64,000 nucleotides of DNA from Megalobrama amblycephala. Taxonomy: Eukaryota; Chordata; Actinopteri; Cypriniformes; Xenocyprididae. Each line of letters starts with the position of its first letter. The stretch's first letter is position 1. Below the pieces are notes generated by a model, which was given only the letters and a program-made list of their open reading frames with translations, searched no databases and was not told the DNA's origin. The stretch lies in assembly GCF_018812025.1 (NCBI RefSeq), contig NC_063050.1, positions 9,641,015 to 9,705,014 on the forward strand. The letters are read 5' to 3'. Positions 33,021 to 45,325 of the stretch are shown here, piece by piece. The translations under genes and the position numbers were made by a program.

Positions 33021-35900
33021 ATGGTGATAGATAAAGTACTCTCAAATAAAGGGTTAAAAATAGCTCATTTAAATATCTGTAGTTTGAGAAATAAGATTCA
33101 GGATATTACAGGGATTCTTGGAGAATAATAATTTGAATATTTTGGCAATATCTGAAACGCATTTAGATGTAACTATAGAGGACTTTCTTTTGCATGTGAA
33201 TGGATACCTTTTATATAGATGTGACAGAAATATAAATGGTGGAGGAGTGGCTTTTTATGTTCAGGATCAAATACCAGTAAAGACCAGAAAGGACTTTGGT
33301 TGTATTGGGGTTGAAGCGCTTTGGTTGGAAGTGCAGTTGCCACATTTAAAGCCTATTCTAGTTGGTTGCTGCTATAGGCCACCCAATGCACCAATAGTCT
33401 GTTTAGATCGAATCTGTTACATGTTGGATAGAGTCTGTGATTTAGATATGGAGATTTATTTTTTAGGTGATCTAAATATTGATTGGAGTATGAATAATTG
33501 CTCATTAAAAAATAAGTTGCATTCTATAGCCGATACTTGCAATTTGTCACAACTAGTTACGAAGCCAACAAGAATTTCTTATAATGCTGATGGGACAAAA
33601 ACGGAAACATGCATAGATTTACTTTTTACTAATGCTACAGATTTGTATTCAAAAGCAATCTCAATTTGTGTTGGCTGTAGTGATCATAATTTAATTGCAA
33701 TTAACAGAAAAAGTAAAATCCCCAAACCTGGTCAAAAGATAATAATCAAACGAATTTTTAAAAACTTCAATGAGGCTAGTTATTGTGCTGATATTAGAAC
33801 TATTGAGTGGTCACAAGTCTTAAAAGAGGTAGATTCAGATTTAGCTTTGGAGGTTTTTACAAATTTATTAATGCCAATTGTTAATAAACATGCCCCATTA
33901 AGACGAATGACAGTAAGAAATATTGTTTCTCCATGGTTAGATGCTGAACTTAAGGAATATATGAGGAAAAGAGATAAATTAAAATTAGAGGCAAGCTTGT
34001 CAGGGGATAATGGAGTATGGGAAAGGTACAAGGAATTAAGAAATTTTGTTACAAAGTTAAATAGAACAAAAAATAAGAACTATTATGAACATAAATTTGA
34101 GGAATTAAAATTAAATAGGAATAGATTATGGAATACATTAAACCAATTAACAGGGCGGAGAGATAAATCTGTACCAACATTTTTAGATGTAGGTGATACT
34201 TTTTTGACTAAACCTGCTGATATAGCTAATTATTTAGGAGATTACTTTATAAAGAAAGTCCAGAATTTACAAAAAGATATGTCACAGGAATACCCTGATT
34301 TATCTTTAAAGACAATTAAAGATACAATCATGCTTAATAAATCATGTACATTTAAATTCGACAGAGTAAGTCTTACTACAGTAGAAAACATATTAAAGTT
34401 AATGAAAGATAAACCTTCTGGTGTTGATGAATTGGATGTTAAGCTGTTAAAGGTGGTTGCTGATGTGATTACTATGCCTATATGTCATATTATTAATTTA
34501 AGTTTAGAAAAATGTGTTTTTCCTTCTAACTGGAAGAAAGCTAAGATTGTGCCTCTTCCTAAAAACAAGAAGGAGCATTTATCTGGGAAAAATAGCAGAC
34601 CTATAAGTATCCTGCCGATTTTGAGCAAGATTACGGAGAAAGTAGTCTATGATCAAATTAATTTGTATTTCTCTAAAAATGGGTTAAATTCTCTTTATCA
34701 ACATGCTTATAAGAAAGGGCACTCTACAACGACAGCCTTAGTTCAGATGACGGATGATTGGTTGCATGAAATTGATGATAGAAAATTAGTTGGTACTGTA
34801 ATGTTAGATCTGAGTGCAGCATTTGATTTAATTGATTATGATTTATTATTGAAAAAAAAGTTATGGATTTGAAAAGTGTGCAGTCAAATGGATTTATAGT
34901 TATCTTACTAATAGGGAGTTTAATGTACTGTTTAATGGTAGTTATTCCCAGACAAAGGTTCTGCGTAGTGGGGTGCCTCAAGGGAGTTGCCTCGGACCAC
35001 TGTTATTTTCTATTTTTATTAATGATCTGTCTTTTGTTTTAAGGTGTGCCACTATTGCCCTATATGCAGATGACTTGACTATTTTTGTGTCTGATTATGA
35101 TTCTATCAGAGTTAATAATGTATTAAATAATGAACTAAAATTAATTGAAAATTGGATCATAGAAAATAAGTTAATTATTAATGTTGCGAAGAGTAAATGT
35201 ATGATGTTGGGAACTAATCATCTTTTAAAAGATTCCCCTGCTCTGAACTTGTCAGTTGGTGGTTTGATTATTGAACAAGTGGCTGAGGCCAAATTGCTCG
35301 GCGTGATTGTGGACAGCAGGTTGACTTGGAACGCTCAGATAAAATTAATATTGAATAAAATGGGCAGGAGTATGGCTGTTGTTCGCCACTGTAGGAAATG
35401 CATACCGATTTGTGTACGGAAAACTTTGGTGGAATCAGTAGTTTTGTGTCATCTGGACTATTGTTCTATCATTTGGGCTGCAACTACACAGAATAATTTA
35501 AACAGATTACAGATTGCACAAAATAAAGCGTCTCGGCTTGTCCTAAACTGTTCTTTTAGAACAAGTATTAGGGACATGCACAATCAGTTAGCATGGCTTC
35601 AGGTAAGAAGTAGAATTAATTATTCTCTTATTAAATTCTTAAAAAAATATAATTATTATAAAAGCTCCTGAAATTATTTATAATAGATTGACTTTCTTCA
35701 GTGACGTTCATACTCATTCCACTCGTCAATCAAGTGAAGGGCGTTTCTTGTTACCTGTTTGTAGAACAAGTCAACTGCAAAGAACATCGTGTTTTAGAGC
35801 AATGGTGGCATGGAACTCGCTCCCAGTGTTTTTGGTTTCTGAGTGTCACAATGTTAGCTTTTCCAGAAGATTGAGACTGTATTTATTTACTTTGGAGTAA
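33021..35900 (+). pseudogene. LINE ORF2 (endonuclease-reverse transcriptase), three frameshifts
   Basis: Starting from the ATG at 33021 (MVIDKVLSNKGLKIAHLNIC) the frame breaks near 33118-33125, again at an eight-A tract near 34851-34858, and again near 35660. Across the frames the order is AP endonuclease (AISETHLD, SDHNLI), reverse transcriptase (ILPILSKITEKV, LDLSAAFD, GVPQGSCLGPLLFSIFINDL, YADD at about 35068) and a C-terminal region ending at 35900. The frameshifts mean this copy cannot make the enzyme. Confidence 0.85.
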
Positions 35901-36056
35901 TGGTAATTATGTAATTAATAATGACTGTATAATGAGCTATGGCAATTGAAATGTGATTTGTATACTATATTATATTATGAGAGTGGTAATATTTCGGATT
36001 TGGAAGAGCTTATGTTGTTATTGTTATGTTATGTTTAGTGTATATGTGTTATGCTG

Positions 36057-36061
<5 letters not shown>

Positions 36062-36101
<40 letters not shown>
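36062..36101. repeat. (GT)n microsatellite in the LINE 3' UTR
   Basis: An uninterrupted GT run of about 40 bp between the end of ORF2 and the LINE 3' terminus. Confidence 0.95.
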
Positions 36102-36257
36102 GGAACGATTGGAAAGATGTTGTGTGCACTTCTGTATTTTGTCCTCATTGTACTGCCTTGATGTTAATATTTTTGATGATAATGTTAAGACCCCAGGAAG
36201 AATAGCTACTGCTTAATGGAGTAGCTAATGGGGATCTAAATAATAAACAAATAAACA

Positions 36258-37149
36258 AAAGTCTTGTTTTGGAGTTGAGGATCTGTCCCAAATAGAAACA
36301 AGGAAGTGAGAGAAAGACAGTTTTATACTTTGCAGAACAACAAAAGCGGTTAAAACCATTCAGCATGTGGAAAGCAAGAGTCTTGTTTCTTCATCTGTAC
36401 AGGTGAGTTGTAGAGATCGCTTTACAATAAAACAGCTTCTTGATTTCAGACTAATTTCAAAATTATCTGCATCAGTGTTCGGGGAAACTACTCAAACTCT
36501 AGTGTGGTAATTATAGTTCAAGTAATGCTTAAAAATGTATTACTAATACTTAATCTACAAATAAAATGCTTTTTTAAATATAATTTATTGCACATAAAAT
36601 TAGGATCTCAATTAGGGAGGCAGCGTCTTAACAGATCACCAATAAAACACAGCAAAAACATTTATTTAACTATTATTATATTGTTAACCATGAAAGCCTA
36701 TTAAATAATATTAAAACATTAATGTGTATATCACATTGAAAACGTAAAATGTCACGCTGACTGCAATGAATCAGTCACTTTTTGGCTGAACAGTTCATAT
36801 TTTGAACCTATTCACTAAAATGAATCAAACGGCTTCATATGAGAGATGCTTCTTTTAACATCAAGCTTGAAGTCGAGCGATTTTCACATACGTTTTATTT
36901 GCTGTTAAACTTTACCAAGTTGTACGACGAGCTCTTGCTCGGAAAGCACAATACTGTCACGTCACTACTAATCATCTTAAATACTAATAATCTTAAATTT
37001 GCTAACTGTCGTTTCACTTGATGAACTACAAAGGGAACATGTTTATGGATGTAATTAACTGCTAGGTATTTATGTCGGAATATCACACAATTCAATAGCT
37101 AACGTTAGTCATTTAATTTCGTTTCCGGACTGTCTACATTACATTAGTT
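36258..37149. other. Flank of the decayed CD300-like exon, with a possible leader
   Basis: It contains a leader-like exon at 36365-36402 (MWKARVLFLHLY before GTGAGT). Otherwise it is AT-rich with no recognised element. Confidence 0.4.
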
Positions 37150-37420
37150 GTGCTGTGATTGGAATATGAGGGAGAAGACCTTTCACGTCAGAAACCCACC
37201 TGGCTACGAGACGGCAAGTACTTTAGCAGATCAGATGGATTCTTCTTTGAGAAATTGATTCAGATGAAGCCAACAGGTTGGCTGGACGACACATCTGCGC
37301 GCGTTTTCACCGCCGCCATCTTTGGACTGATCTCAGAGGATTCTGGCTTGTACACGGTCGGCGTGGATGTTAAACTGCTGCCTGATCCTGATACTCAAAT
37401 ACAACTAACTGTCAGAAGAG
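36365..37420 (+). pseudogene. Decayed CD300/pIgR-like gene fragment (leader plus partial V exon)
   Basis: The leader exon 36365-36402 is 38 bp (phase 2), not 43 bp (phase 1) as in genes A and B. The V-like segment (about 37150-37420, donor GTGAGG) carries GWLDDTSARVFTAAIFGLIS and SEDSGLYTVGV, clearly the D-F strands of a CD300/pIgR-like V domain. The F-strand cysteine is Val (YTVGV), and in the B-strand position the frame reads VVL-TGA-LEYEGED, a stop where the cysteine codon belongs. The N-terminal third of the domain is missing. Phase and stop mean it is not functional. Confidence 0.6.
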
Positions 37421-37482
37421 GTGAGGGCTCTTTAATATCAAAAAGGTTGTCTTCTTTTTTTTTTCTTTTTTTTTTCCACACA

Positions 37483-38735
37483 CATCCCAGCTAACAAATG
37501 ATATAAGAAAGTTTTCCTAAGTTATGAAAACGTTATTTCCGTTGTCTGAAGATTCAAAACACTTAAAAATGTCTTAAAATGTACTTTAAAAAAAAAAAAA
37601 AAAATATGTGAACATTAATGGAACGTTACATTTTGCAAACATTATAGGATTGTTACTTTTGAATGTTCCCTGAGCATTCTAAAACAAGTGAGCATTCTAA
37701 AACAAGTAAAAAACAAGGAACATTTAAAACTTTTAGAAGAGCGTTAAACTAAAATGTTCAAAACATTTTTTTATGAGCAATGTATAGACCCCTTAAAAGT
37801 TTGTAAACATTGCAACGTTTCCTGGTGGGTGGGGCTTAGCTGGAGGCAAAAAGAGAAGCTGGACTCAATATTGACAAGCGTAAGCTAGCATGTTTTAGGA
37901 GGGATTTATTAAACATAGATGCAGAAGAAGGTTCAGAACTGTCCGAATATGTACAGTCACGGACTCTGACAGCTATTTTTGTAAATTAAATTAAGCTTTG
38001 GATATTTCCTAGACAACATATGAATTACTTTCGGGTGGTTCGGGGAATTTTTGCAAGGCTTATTGTCTAATGTAACCTAATGCTGGGCTAACTATGATTA
38101 AGGGTAGCAATGTGGATTATTTTAAGAGCCCATTCAAAGGATGGCACACACATCTATCGCTGTATGTTTGTTTAACATTTAAGCTAGCTGGTGCGCTGAA
38201 AGTTGGCGACTTTTCACCTATAAAACAGAAACTTGCTGATTTGTACTAGATAAAACCAACACAACATTACATATGCATCGATTATTTTACCTGATATGAA
38301 GTGTGCACTGCAAACACAAGCATTATTTATGATCGTCTCCGTACAGTCTGTACGCCGTATTGCTTTCAACCACAATTATATTTTTGATTTCTGTGAAGGA
38401 ATGTCTGCCGGGATCTGGTAAAACTTTAGTTTTGAACCAAAAGTCCTGTTCCTTCTATTCTGGCAGCCAAAAACACAACAAGACAACATTTTAAAGTCAA
38501 AACCTAAAACTTTTAGCGCGCCCGCTGTTAGTTCTTATTTATGTTTTGCCTCCAGCTAGAGCGGTGACGTCACAGTGACGTAGGTGATTAAGGGGTCTAT
38601 AGATAATGTTTGTGGCTGACATTAAGGACATTTTTAAAGACCGATAATTTTGAGGAAATACTGTGTTAATGTTACTGGAAGAACGTTTGTTCATAACTTT
38701 GAGTGAACCTCACCTGTTCCCTGTTAGCTGGGATG
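37483..38735. mobile_element. MITE-like element with CATCCCAGCTAACA ends
   Basis: The 14-bp inverted ends are CATCCCAGCTAACA and TGTTAGCTGGGATG, with AACGTT/GTTCC-rich inner sequence like that near 7540-7690. It is interrupted by the element at 37785-38599. Confidence 0.7.
37785..38599. mobile_element. Nested TA-flanked MITE
   Basis: The ends TAGACCCCTTAA and TTAAGGGGTCTA are flanked by TA on both sides, and inner CCTCCAGCTA blocks also recur inverted. It has no ORF. Confidence 0.75.
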
Positions 38736-38834
38736 ATTGAATGCTGAAGTCGTATGGCTGAAGGAGCGAATCTTGAAAGTTTCACGTTCCTTCTCTGCAC
38801 AGCTGAACCAGAGAGACCCACAACATCATACTTC

Positions 38835-39112
38835 GGTAAAGTTGGTTTTATATTCGCACATTCGGACATCCGTATTCAATAGTCTTATCAATCAAACTAT
38901 ATTGGACATTCAGTGGACATTCACAAGTAAATATGCCATTAAAACAATACTTGCCTATTTTGATCGACTGTGAAAAATGTTGTAAGTTGACAATCGTTGG
39001 TTGTCAATATCATGTCGCTGCTTAAAATTCGCAAACATTAATTTATTGCACATTTATTGGAAAGTCTGAATTTATCAGAAGTCCGAATGTGCGAATATAA
39101 AACCAACTTTAC
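38835..39112. mobile_element. Short MITE with 30-bp inverted repeats
   Basis: GGTAAAGTTGGTTTTATATT with the following CGCACATTCGGAC at the left is exactly complementary to the right end. There is no coding sequence. Confidence 0.85.
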
Positions 39113-39114
39113 CC

Positions 39115-41342
39115 AAGTCAACATCATTACCTAGAGGTACCAGAGTAAACCAGGAAAAGAATGTATATTTAATCACACAAAAAATACTCTTAAAATATAA
39201 TTAGCGATTGTCAGCAGCACAAACAGTCCTGCAAATATCACAACACCGAACTAGGCCAACAAATAGATCAGGGTGATCTGTATGTCTGTCTGTGTATCCT
39301 ATTTAGAGCAGAGCACCGATGGTGTGAGGACCCTATTATAATTGCTCAGTCTATTATTCTTGTTCTCTGAAATGAATCGCATTTTTGAGGGGCCTAAACA
39401 TGCTCAAACTCATGAAATTTGCACGTCCGTCAGAAGTGGTGAACATTTTCGTATATGGGTTTCAGAATAGGGCGTGGCAAAATGACTCAATAGCGCTACC
39501 TACAAAGATTTCAATTTAGCCCTTCACGCTACATTTCACGTATGAAATTCAGTACACACAACTAACAGCCCAATACCTGCAAAAATGTCCCAGGGTGCAA
39601 AATCTATAAAGCCAACAGGAAGTCAGATATTTAGAATTTTCTCTGCAAAATTTTGCCATTTTTTGCCATTTCCAGACGTTGTACTTTAACGAACTCATTC
39701 TAGAGCTTTATTCAGATCAACGTCATATTTGGTCAGTCTAATCTTAACGCCTTAGTGATGTTAAATTCCAAAGATCTTGAGTTTTCGTTGAACGGTGCGT
39801 CCGTGGCGGCCTGACAAATTCTGTTTCGCCATGAAATAGGAAGCTGTTGTAACTGAAGCATACAGTGTCCAAACTGCCCCAAACTTCACATGTGTTAAGA
39901 GTCCTGGCCTAAAGACATCTACATGCAAATATTCAGTTAGTCATAGCACCACATGTTGGCAACAGGAAATGGTATGCTTTGTACTGTAATTCACTCACAG
40001 AAACACTTTTAAATATGCCATGAAGTAGCAAACATACTAGAAACTCATTAAATCATGCAACACTTGGCTAAACGCTAATGTATGTGATTAACACCACAGA
40101 ACAGGAAGTTGTTGTAACTCAGGCATACAATTGCCCTGTCCAAATACCCACACTTGTGGTCTTTGCACTTGTGTACTTACATGATGTATTTCCTGTATTT
40201 GGCTCAAGTGTTCAAGTGGGCGTGAAAACTGCAAGTGTGTTTAGAGCTTTTGATTACTCGATGAGACACACTTATAGTCTTGCAAAAAATGCAAGCGTTT
40301 ACAGATTTTTAAAAATTATTATTTTCAATACTTTGCATTTTAAAATACACTTCAAAATGTCTTCTAAACTGTCGTTCTATTGTTCATTCTATCTTATCCA
40401 TGTCTTTTAATTACACACACAGCTAGTTGTGTCTTTCTACAGATGGGTCGGGAAGAGGAGTCTTTCTCTTTTCTACACAATCTTCACTCACTCACGCTTA
40501 CCAGCTATAGTGTATTTTGTTTTTTTACATCCAGTTTCTGTGTCTTATCACACTAGGATCAAGGTCTTCAGGATTAATAGAAAGTTATAGGCAGATGAGT
40601 TTGATCAAGATTTGAGGACCCCTGCACTAAAGTCTACAATGCACCTGAAAAGTAAATATTAAATTCCTCTGTGATTTATGATTGATCTTACCATTGAGTT
40701 ACAGTAATTATCTCATTGTTTAAGTTAGGGTTACATTAGCATAGTAGTGTTTGAAACAGTTCAAATATTAAATGTTTTTGTATTTCATGCTTTTGGGTGA
40801 AAATATGGGGTATAAGTTTTTTGTTGTTGTTTTTGCAACTTCACTGTATTCATTATACACTGATCTCACACAGCTTGTTTATACTTGAGAAACTTTATAG
40901 TTAACAGTTATACACAATGCAAACGAAGAGTCTCTCCTGAGATCTAAATTAATTTCAGGTTAGTCCAGTGCCTTATTTGTTGCTTGATCACAAAATTAAA
41001 GTCATGCAATTCTAAATTAAAGGCACAATTTAAAATGATTGATTGTCGTTGCATTAGATAATAAAATATCAAACCATTTTTTTTTTTTTCTCAAGAAACT
41101 GATATCTAATGCAATGGCATTCATACATTTTAAAGTGTCCAAATACTCTCTAAGGCCACATGAATACATAACACTATAATATACATTGTTATGAAGTAAA
41201 GCTGTGGTTATATGGTGTAGTGATGGATGTGGAAATGAAGGGAAGGAGAAGTTAAGCATTGCTCCACACTTTGTGTCAGTACGGAAGATAGAGTTGTTTT
41301 CCAATGTTTTTATGTAGTCAAAAAGTGGCATAAATCTTCACC
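39115..41342. other. 5' flank of gene A, part of a duplicated block
   Basis: The part from about 39830 to 40310 is repeated with few changes at 45720-46200, upstream of gene B. The last roughly 270 bp before gene A are repeated before gene B (47915-48174). The remainder is repeat-like (an ATGCTCAAACTCATGAAATT-type fish repeat near 39400) with no recognised exon. Confidence 0.6.
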
Positions 41343-42891
41343 ATGTGGAACTTTATTCTTCTTCTCTGGTCCTGCATTCGTATCGGTGAGTTCAAGATGT
41401 GTATGTGTGACTGTTTTACACTTCTCTGATTTTCACTGGTCTTGTATTTCTGCAGGAGTCTTTATAAATACAGTAAATATGCTAATCATGGCTAATGATA
41501 TTTGTGTTTCAGCTGTTGTTGTAGGAGCTCCACATACAGTTACAGGACACAGAGGAGAGAGAGTTGAGATCAGATGCTCATATAAACCCGGATATGAATC
41601 AAATTCAAAGTATTTTTGTAAAGGAGAGTGTAAATACGTTCCAAATAAAAACATCATGGTTGAATCAGGATCTCCAGCTAAAGACGAGAGATTCTCTCTG
41701 ACTGACGACAAGAAGAACAGAGTTTTCACCGTCAACATCACTGATCTGAGAGCAGAGGATGAAGGACAATACTGGTGTGCTGTGAAGAGGACTTTGCTTT
41801 TTACTGACATCTATTCAGAGATTTTGTTGAAGGTTAAACAGGGTAAGTGATTCATGTGACTTCTGCTTAAATTGAATCTTTTTTTTAACTATCAGCCCAT
41901 TTTTAATGACAAGCATATGTGTTTCATCAGGTCCGTTGACTCCAACCCCTTCACCTGACACAGGTAAACACCTCTCCACATCTCACAGCTGATATTTCTC
42001 TCACGTAAAGATCTGTCATTTAATTCTGTAAAACCATTTAAGTAGTTCATTTTGTCTTTTTGTATTTCCAGGTTCATTTGGTATCATCATCACAGGAGTT
42101 TTGGTTTTGCTCCTGATAGGTGCTGTATTGCTTATAGTGGCCATACGAAAGAAAAAGCAGACTTGTGGTAATATTGAATAATATATGAATGCATAAAATC
42201 TACATTACATCAGTGAATTCAGACACTTTATAGTCCCTAATAATCAGATTCAGATTCAAGTTCAGATTGCTTTTTAATCAGATTCTTGCTGTGTAAACAA
42301 AACAATTGAGACGTTGACACAATCTCTGGATTCAAGCTAACATGAACAACTGAATTCAAATACTGGAAGAAGTTTTGAAACTTAATTTCATCTGTCACAG
42401 GTCCGGTCTCCTCCTTCACCAAAGGGCTTCGGCTGACATTAAGAAAAGGAGAAGAGGTGAGGCAGGAACATGTCCATTATTATAAACTGTAGTTCTTCTC
42501 AAGTAAATGTCATGGTTCACTTTCTTGCTCAATAATGATGAAGCAATCATCTCCTCCTTCCAATTTACAGAATAAATATGATAAAGGAAACCCGACTGGC
42601 CTGCCAAACTCGCACACAACTCAATGTGATATTTCTGCAGAAAATGAGTTTCACAGTCCCGTGAACACCGACACAGACCTCGACTACACAAATGTTACTT
42701 CTGCAGTGACAAACAGTCAGAATCTGGATCAGATCTACACAGAACTCAACGCCAGTAGACAGAGTCACATTTATCAGTGTCTCAAAGCTGATTCTGCTCA
42801 AGAAGAGTCGATCTATCACAATATTGATCAAATTACTGAATTAAACACTTGTACTCATACTATCGATGTTCACTATTTAGGAAATGGCTAA
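41343..42891 (+). CDS. CD300/CMRF35/pIgR-like receptor gene A (V-TM, ITIM-ITAM-ITIM tail)
   Basis: Six exons: leader 41343-41385 (MWNFILLLWSCIRI), V 41513-41842, stalk 41931-41963, transmembrane 42072-42167, juxtamembrane 42401-42456 and tail 42571-42891. The sum is 879 bp with all phases closing, giving 292 residues. The single V domain has the canonical Cys36-Cys103 pair plus Cys50 and Cys54, the extra pair of CD300/pIgR-like domains, and the motif DEGQYWCAV. A short Pro-rich stalk and one helix (about 139-161) with RKKK after it follow, so it is type I. The tail has LDY225TNV (ITIM), D239QIY242TEL...Y254QCL (eight residues between, a canonical ITAM) and SIY268HNI (ITIM). CD300-family receptors bind lipids and regulate myeloid cells in mammals; the ligand here is unknown. 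Confidence 0.9.
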
Positions 42892-43196
42892 TCAGCACAA
42901 TGACATCATGACACGACTGATCGGCTGGTGACCTCACAAGAAAACAAACTCAGGAACCACTGTTTGAATGGCCGTCAATGGAGAAAGATGCTGTTGAAGC
43001 CATATAGTGTAGTTATGACATCTACCAGCAGGGGTTAATTGGTTCCTGCTAACCAGCTAAACCTCAACCACTCTACAAAAACGGTAGATTTGACAAATTA
43101 GCTTTTGATTGAGAACTTAAATTAGAAAGAGCTTTATTGCTACTAAACAAATATAACATAAATATAGAACAAGTAAATAGGAAATAACAATATATA
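42892..43196. other. 3' flank of gene A
   Basis: Probable 3' untranslated region and flank. The same sequence, including a GAGCTTTATTGC block, follows gene B at 49712-50140. Confidence 0.6.
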
Positions 43197-44131
43197 CACT
43201 ACCAGTCAAAAGTTTGGAAACATTACTATTTATATTATGTATATTACAAAGTCTCTTATGCTCATTAAGGCTGCATTTATTTCATAATAAATACAGAAAA
43301 AAACAATAATATTGTGAAATATTATTACAATTTAAAATTATGGTTTTCTATTTTAATATACTTTAAAATATAATTTATTCCTGTGATCAAAGCTGAATTT
43401 TCAGCATCATTACTCCAGTCTTCAGTGTCACATGATCCTTCAGAAATCATTCTAATATGATGATTTTATGTTCCGTTATTATCAATGTTGTGTTCTGTTA
43501 TTGTGTTGCTTATTATTTTTTTGGAACCTGTGATACTTTTTTCAGCATTCATTGATGAATAAAAGGTTAAAAAGAACAGCATTTATTCAAAATATAAATC
43601 TTTTCTATCAATATCAATCTTTACTATCACTTTTTATCAATTTAACACATCCGTGCTGAATAAAAGTATTAATTTCTTTCAAAAAAAGAAAGAAAAAAAA
43701 ATGACTGATCCCAAACAGTAGTGTATATTGTTGCAAAATATTTCTATTTTAAATAAATGCTGATATTTTTTACCTTTTTATTCTTCAAAGAATCCTGAAA
43801 AAGTATCACAGGTTATAAAATAATATTAAGCAGCACAACTGTTTCCAACATTGATAATAAATCAGCATATTAGAATGATTTCTGAAGGATCATGTGACAC
43901 TGAAGACTAAAGTAATGATGCTGGAAATTCAGCTTTGCATCACAGAAATAAATTTATATTTTAAAGTTTTATATTAAAATAGAAAAGCACAATTTTAAAT
44001 TGTAATAATATTTGACAATATTATTGTTTTTTCTGTATTTATTATGAAATAAATGCAGCCTTAATGAACATAAGAGACTTAATTCAAAAACATTAAAAAT
44101 AGTAAGGTTTCCAAACTTTTGACTGATAGTG
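43197..44131. mobile_element. Tc1/mariner-type palindromic MITE, copy 2
   Basis: The ends CACTACCAGTCAAAAGTTTG and CACTATCAGTCAAAAGTTTG (read inward) with long inverted arms are related to the element at 30444-31371. A TA precedes the left end; the right flank has become a GT repeat. Confidence 0.85.
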
Positions 44132-44150
44132 TGTGTGTGTGTGTGTGTGT
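44129..44150. repeat. (GT)n microsatellite
   Basis: A short GT run abutting the right end of the palindromic MITE. Confidence 0.9.
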
Positions 44151-44173
44151 ATATTTATTATATAATTTTTTAG

Positions 44174-44290
44174 GGATGCACCGATACCAATTTTTAAGGG
44201 CCGAGTATGAGTAACGATACTTTTTTTCTAGTACTCGCCGATACCGATGCCTATAATTTTTTTTTATTATTTTTTTTTTATGTTGCAGTT
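44174..44290. mobile_element. hAT-type repeat fragment
   Basis: AGGGATGCACCGATACCAAT with the inverse-like ACTCGCCGATACCGATGCCT is a familiar fish hAT-type MITE motif. Only a fragment is present. Confidence 0.45.
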
Positions 44291-44394
44291 TTCCGAGCAC
44301 AACACAGTGAGACTAATGAATGTAGGACAGCTTCTTTATTATTACCCTAATAAAAAAAGTCATAATTTTTAATGTCCTTGTCACAAAATTAAAG

Positions 44395-45325
44395 AACAAA
44401 AATGTCACAGTGTCCAATACCAGTTAATACAATACATTTGCCTCATGCAGTGCAACACATCTCCTTCACATGTGTTGATTGTGGCCTGTGGGATGTTGGT
44501 CCACTCCTCTTCAATGGCTGTGCGAAGTTGCTGGGTATTGGCAGGAACTGGAACATGCTGTCATATACGCCGATCCAGAGCATCCCAAACATGCTCATGT
44601 CCGGTGAGTATGCTGGCCATGCAAGAACTGGGATGTTTTCAGCTTCCAGGAATTGTGTACAGATCCTTGCAACATGGGGCTGTGCATTATCATGCTGCAA
44701 CATGATGTGATGGTCGTGGATGAATGGCACAACAATGGGCCTCAGGATCTCGTCACGGTATCTCTGCATTCAAAATGCCATCAATAAAATGCACCTGTGT
44801 TCGTTGTCCCTGAGACGGTTTCTGACAGTTTTTGCAGAAATGCTTTGGTTATGCAAAACGATTGTTGCAGCAGCTGTCCAGGTGGCTGGTCTCAGACGAT
44901 CTTGGAGGTGAAGATGCTGGATGTGGAGGTCCTGGGCTGGTGTGGTTACACGTGGTCTGCGGTTGGATGTACTGCCAAATTCTCTGAAATGCCTTCGGAG
45001 ACGGCTTATGGTAGAGAAATGAACATTCACTTCACAGGAAACAGCTCTGGTGGACATTCCTGCAGTCAGCATGCCAATTGCACGCTCCCTCAAAACTTGC
45101 AACATCTGTGGCATTGTGCTGTGTGATAAAACTGCACATTTTTGAGTGGCCTTTTATTGTGGCCAGCCTAAGGCACACCTGTGCAATAATCATGCTGTCT
45201 AATCAGCATCTTGATATGCCACACCTGTGAGGTGGATGGATTATCTCGTCAAAGGAGAAGTGCTCACTAACACAGATTTAGTCAGATTTGTGAACAATAT
45301 TTGAGAGAAATAGGCCTTTTGTGTA
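44395..45325 (-). mobile_element. Degenerate Tc1-like transposon
   Basis: The right end (read inward ACAAAAGGCCTATTTCTCTC) is a Tc1 terminus. The minus strand encodes an N-terminal helix-turn-helix region (44770-45114, with FSTISRLRRHFREFG and SAKTVRNRLRDNEHR) and a C-terminal piece (44443-44769, with LQHDNAQPHVAR and AWPAYSPDMS). The first part of the catalytic domain between them is missing and the frame changes, so it is inactive. Confidence 0.85.

Larger units (their letters stand above)
31640..36257 (+). mobile_element. L2/CR1-like LINE, near full length but dead
   Basis: A two-ORF non-LTR element: ORF1 31786-32622 and ORF2 about 33021-35900. The 3' end is marked by GGGGATCTAAATAATAAACA and AATAAACA-type units. 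The 5' boundary is approximate. ORF2 endonuclease and reverse transcriptase motifs (AISETHLD, GGGVAFYV, SDHNLI, GVPQGS, YADD) suit the L2/CR1 assemblage; the clade assignment is by eye. Confidence 0.8.

Noticed and set aside
44402..44911. Plus-strand ORFs over the Tc1 element
   Set aside because: They are antisense to recognisable transposase sequence on the minus strand.
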